Source: CAVVIH01 sp963748295 (lineage in GTDB: Bacteria > Acidobacteriota > Vicinamibacteria > Vicinamibacterales > 2-12-FULL-66-21). Taken from it: a DNA stretch of 64,000 nucleotides. The stretch's first letter is position 1. Every line of letters starts with the position of its first letter. This document shows positions 61,681 through 64,000 of this stretch, piece after piece. The translations under genes and the position numbers were made by a program. The notes below the pieces were generated by a model. That model made no database searches. It saw only the letters and a program-made list of their open reading frames with translations, and was not told the origin of the DNA. The DNA lies in assembly GCA_963748295.1 (NCBI GenBank), contig CAVVIH010000006.1, forward strand, positions 1,612,001-1,676,000, in the 5' to 3' direction.

Positions 61681-62433
61681 ATGCTGGTCGAGATCAACGG
61701 TGTGGAGCTGAATTATGAAACGGCAGGCGTCGGAGAGCCGCTGCTGTGGGTTCACGGGTTCATGGGTGCAGGTCCAGACTGGAACTACATTTTCGATGAG
61801 GCGCCAGCCGGATTTCAGTTAATCGCCCCGGATCTGCGTGGGCACGGCGCCTCGACGAACCCTTCGGGCGAATTTTCGTTTCGCGACGCCGCTCGCGACG
61901 TGCTGGCCCTGCTGCGTCACCTGGGGCTGGACAAGGTCAAGGCGATCGGCCTCAGTGGCGGGGGACTCACGCTGCTTCACATGGCCACCGCCGCGCCCGC
62001 GTGCATCGAATCGATGGTCATCGTGAGCGCGCCGCCCTACTTTCCTGGCCAGGCGAGGGCGATTCAGCGTCAGGTGTCGGCATCCATGTTTGGCGAGCTC
62101 GAGATGGAGGCGATGCGCAAGCGCCACCGACACGGCGACGCCCAGGTACAGGAACTCTTCGCTCATGGCCGCGCAATGGCCGACAGCTACGATGACGTGA
62201 ACTTTACTCCGCCTTATCTGGCCACGATTACCGCCGAGACGCTGATCGTATTCGGGGACCGCGATCCGCTCTATCCCGTTTCGCTTGCGTTTGACTTGCG
62301 TGCGGCGATCCCTCGCTCGCATCTGTGGGTGGTTCCCAATGGCGGGCATGGGCCAGTCTTTGGCAAACGCGCACCGCAATTCGCAGAAACCGCGATGACG
62401 TTCTTGCGCGGCGAGTGGAGTGGCGCAGCCTGA
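61681..62433 (+). CDS. Alpha/beta hydrolase
   Basis: 250 residues from ATG 61681, with GGAGG seven bases upstream. Typical fold with oxyanion 'WVHGFMGAG' (23-31), nucleophile Ser 92 in 'AIGLSGGGLTLLH', Asp in 'LIVFGDRDPLYPV' (193 or 195) and His 223 in 'VVPNGGHGPVFG'. The cap region is short. It acts in the cytoplasm (no signal peptide), probably on a small ester or as a C-C hydrolase; the sequence does not choose between them. The 160-base gap before it contains a 6-bp inverted repeat GCAGGC/GCCTGC and no clear promoter. Confidence 0.9.
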   Translation: MLVEINGVELNYETAGVGEPLLWVHGFMGAGPDWNYIFDEAPAGFQLIAPDLRGHGASTNPSGEFSFRDAARDVLALLRHLGLDKVKAIGLSGGGLTLLHMATAAPACIESMVIVSAPPYFPGQARAIQRQVSASMFGELEMEAMRKRHRHGDAQVQELFAHGRAMADSYDDVNFTPPYLATITAETLIVFGDRDPLYPVSLAFDLRAAIPRSHLWVVPNGGHGPVFGKRAPQFAETAMTFLRGEWSGAA

Positions 62434-62434
62434 T

Positions 62435-63777
<1,343 letters not shown>

Positions 63778-63781
<4 letters not shown>

Positions 63782-64000
63782 GACGGCAGCCAGACCCTGA
63801 ACGCGGCGCCGCCGAGCTCGCCGCGAATCGGCGTGACGTCCCCGCCCGACAGGAGCGCATTCTTCTTGGCGATCGAGAGGCCGAGCCCCATGCCGTGCTT
63901 CTTGAAGCTGATGGTCGGTTCGAACAGGGTTTCGATCACTTCTTCGGGCAGCCCCGGTCCTGAATCGTGGACTTCGATGATCGCCCGCCCGGCCTCGTCG
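63778..64000 (-). CDS. Sensor histidine kinase, C-terminal end
   Basis: Only the last 73 residues are inside the window; the gene runs off the right edge. They form the end of an HATPase_c domain: 'IIEVHDSGPGLPEEVIETLF' (G1 box), then 'KKHGMGLGLSIAKKNALLSGG' in part (G2 box) and the final strand 'GAAFRVWLPS'. The kinase is the cognate partner of the NtrC-type regulator by coupling (ATGA overlap) and, given the regulator, is probably NtrB- or NtrY-like. Confidence 0.9.

Overview
The window reads as a dense, high-GC chromosomal segment of an Acidobacteriota bacterium, most plausibly of the Vicinamibacteria (former subgroup 6). This is inferred from the gene families: three long MacB/FtsX-type permeases of the acidobacterial 'ADOP' kind (two of them with an adjacent PadR repressor), Ser/Thr kinases fused to TPR, AAA or WD40 modules and paired with ECF sigma factors, a carboxypeptidase-regulatory-domain TonB-type receptor, tandem exported NxxGxxAF-repeat proteins, PQQ-like propeller proteins, and polymer-degrading hydrolases. 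No tRNA, rRNA, CRISPR array, integrase or insertion sequence was recognised, and no gap without a gene exceeds about 240 bp.

Layout. 1-7.3 kb: tail of a DUF1207 outer-membrane protein, a small exported protein, a sulfatase, a signal-anchored unknown, a GNAT acetyltransferase, an Oar-like TonB-dependent receptor and an 8-stranded-type barrel protein. 7.4-12.3 kb: a minus-strand operon padR - ADOP permease - membrane-anchored propeller, with twin operator palindromes at its promoter. 12.4-15.7 kb: a coupled pair of unknown envelope genes, one with two thioredoxin-like domains lacking catalytic cysteines. 15.8-20.8 kb: padR-ADOP, a SurA-like lipoprotein and an exported peroxiredoxin whose peroxidatic residue is encoded by an in-frame UGA (selenocysteine). 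20.8-23.2 kb: hybrid histidine kinase and GH43. 23.3-29.5 kb: a third ADOP permease and two tandem NxxGxxAF proteins. 29.5-33 kb: kinase-TPR gene divergent from an ECF sigma gene. 33.1-36.7 kb: soxR, an SDR, a QueA-like gene and a serine beta-lactamase-like esterase. 36.9-42.8 kb: patatin-like membrane lipase followed by a catalase-like/di-heme cytochrome gene. 42.8-47.9 kb: kinase-AAA-TPR regulator divergent from an HHxxxDG acyltransferase. 47.9-53.4 kb: tannase, a second membrane propeller with the same twin operator as the 12.2 kb promoter, and a beta-helix/FG-GAP protein. 53.5-58.5 kb: ECF sigma factor and WD40 kinase. 58.6-61.5 kb: GH16, two membrane proteins, an MmcQ/YjbR protein. 61.7-64 kb: alpha/beta hydrolase and an NtrC-type response regulator with the end of its histidine kinase.

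Working together, the genes suggest a soil-type heterotroph that scavenges polymers (GH43, GH16, tannase, sulfatase, TonB receptor), senses its envelope through repressor-controlled permeases and kinase cascades, and handles peroxide and lipid oxidation (selenocysteine peroxiredoxin, SoxR unit, patatin-catalase-cytochrome unit).

Caution on data quality: about two dozen genuine genes are broken by one- or two-base frame changes, several next to short homopolymers. This looks like indel error in a long-read or metagenomic assembly, so broken genes are annotated here as single coding regions with the break noted, not as pseudogenes.
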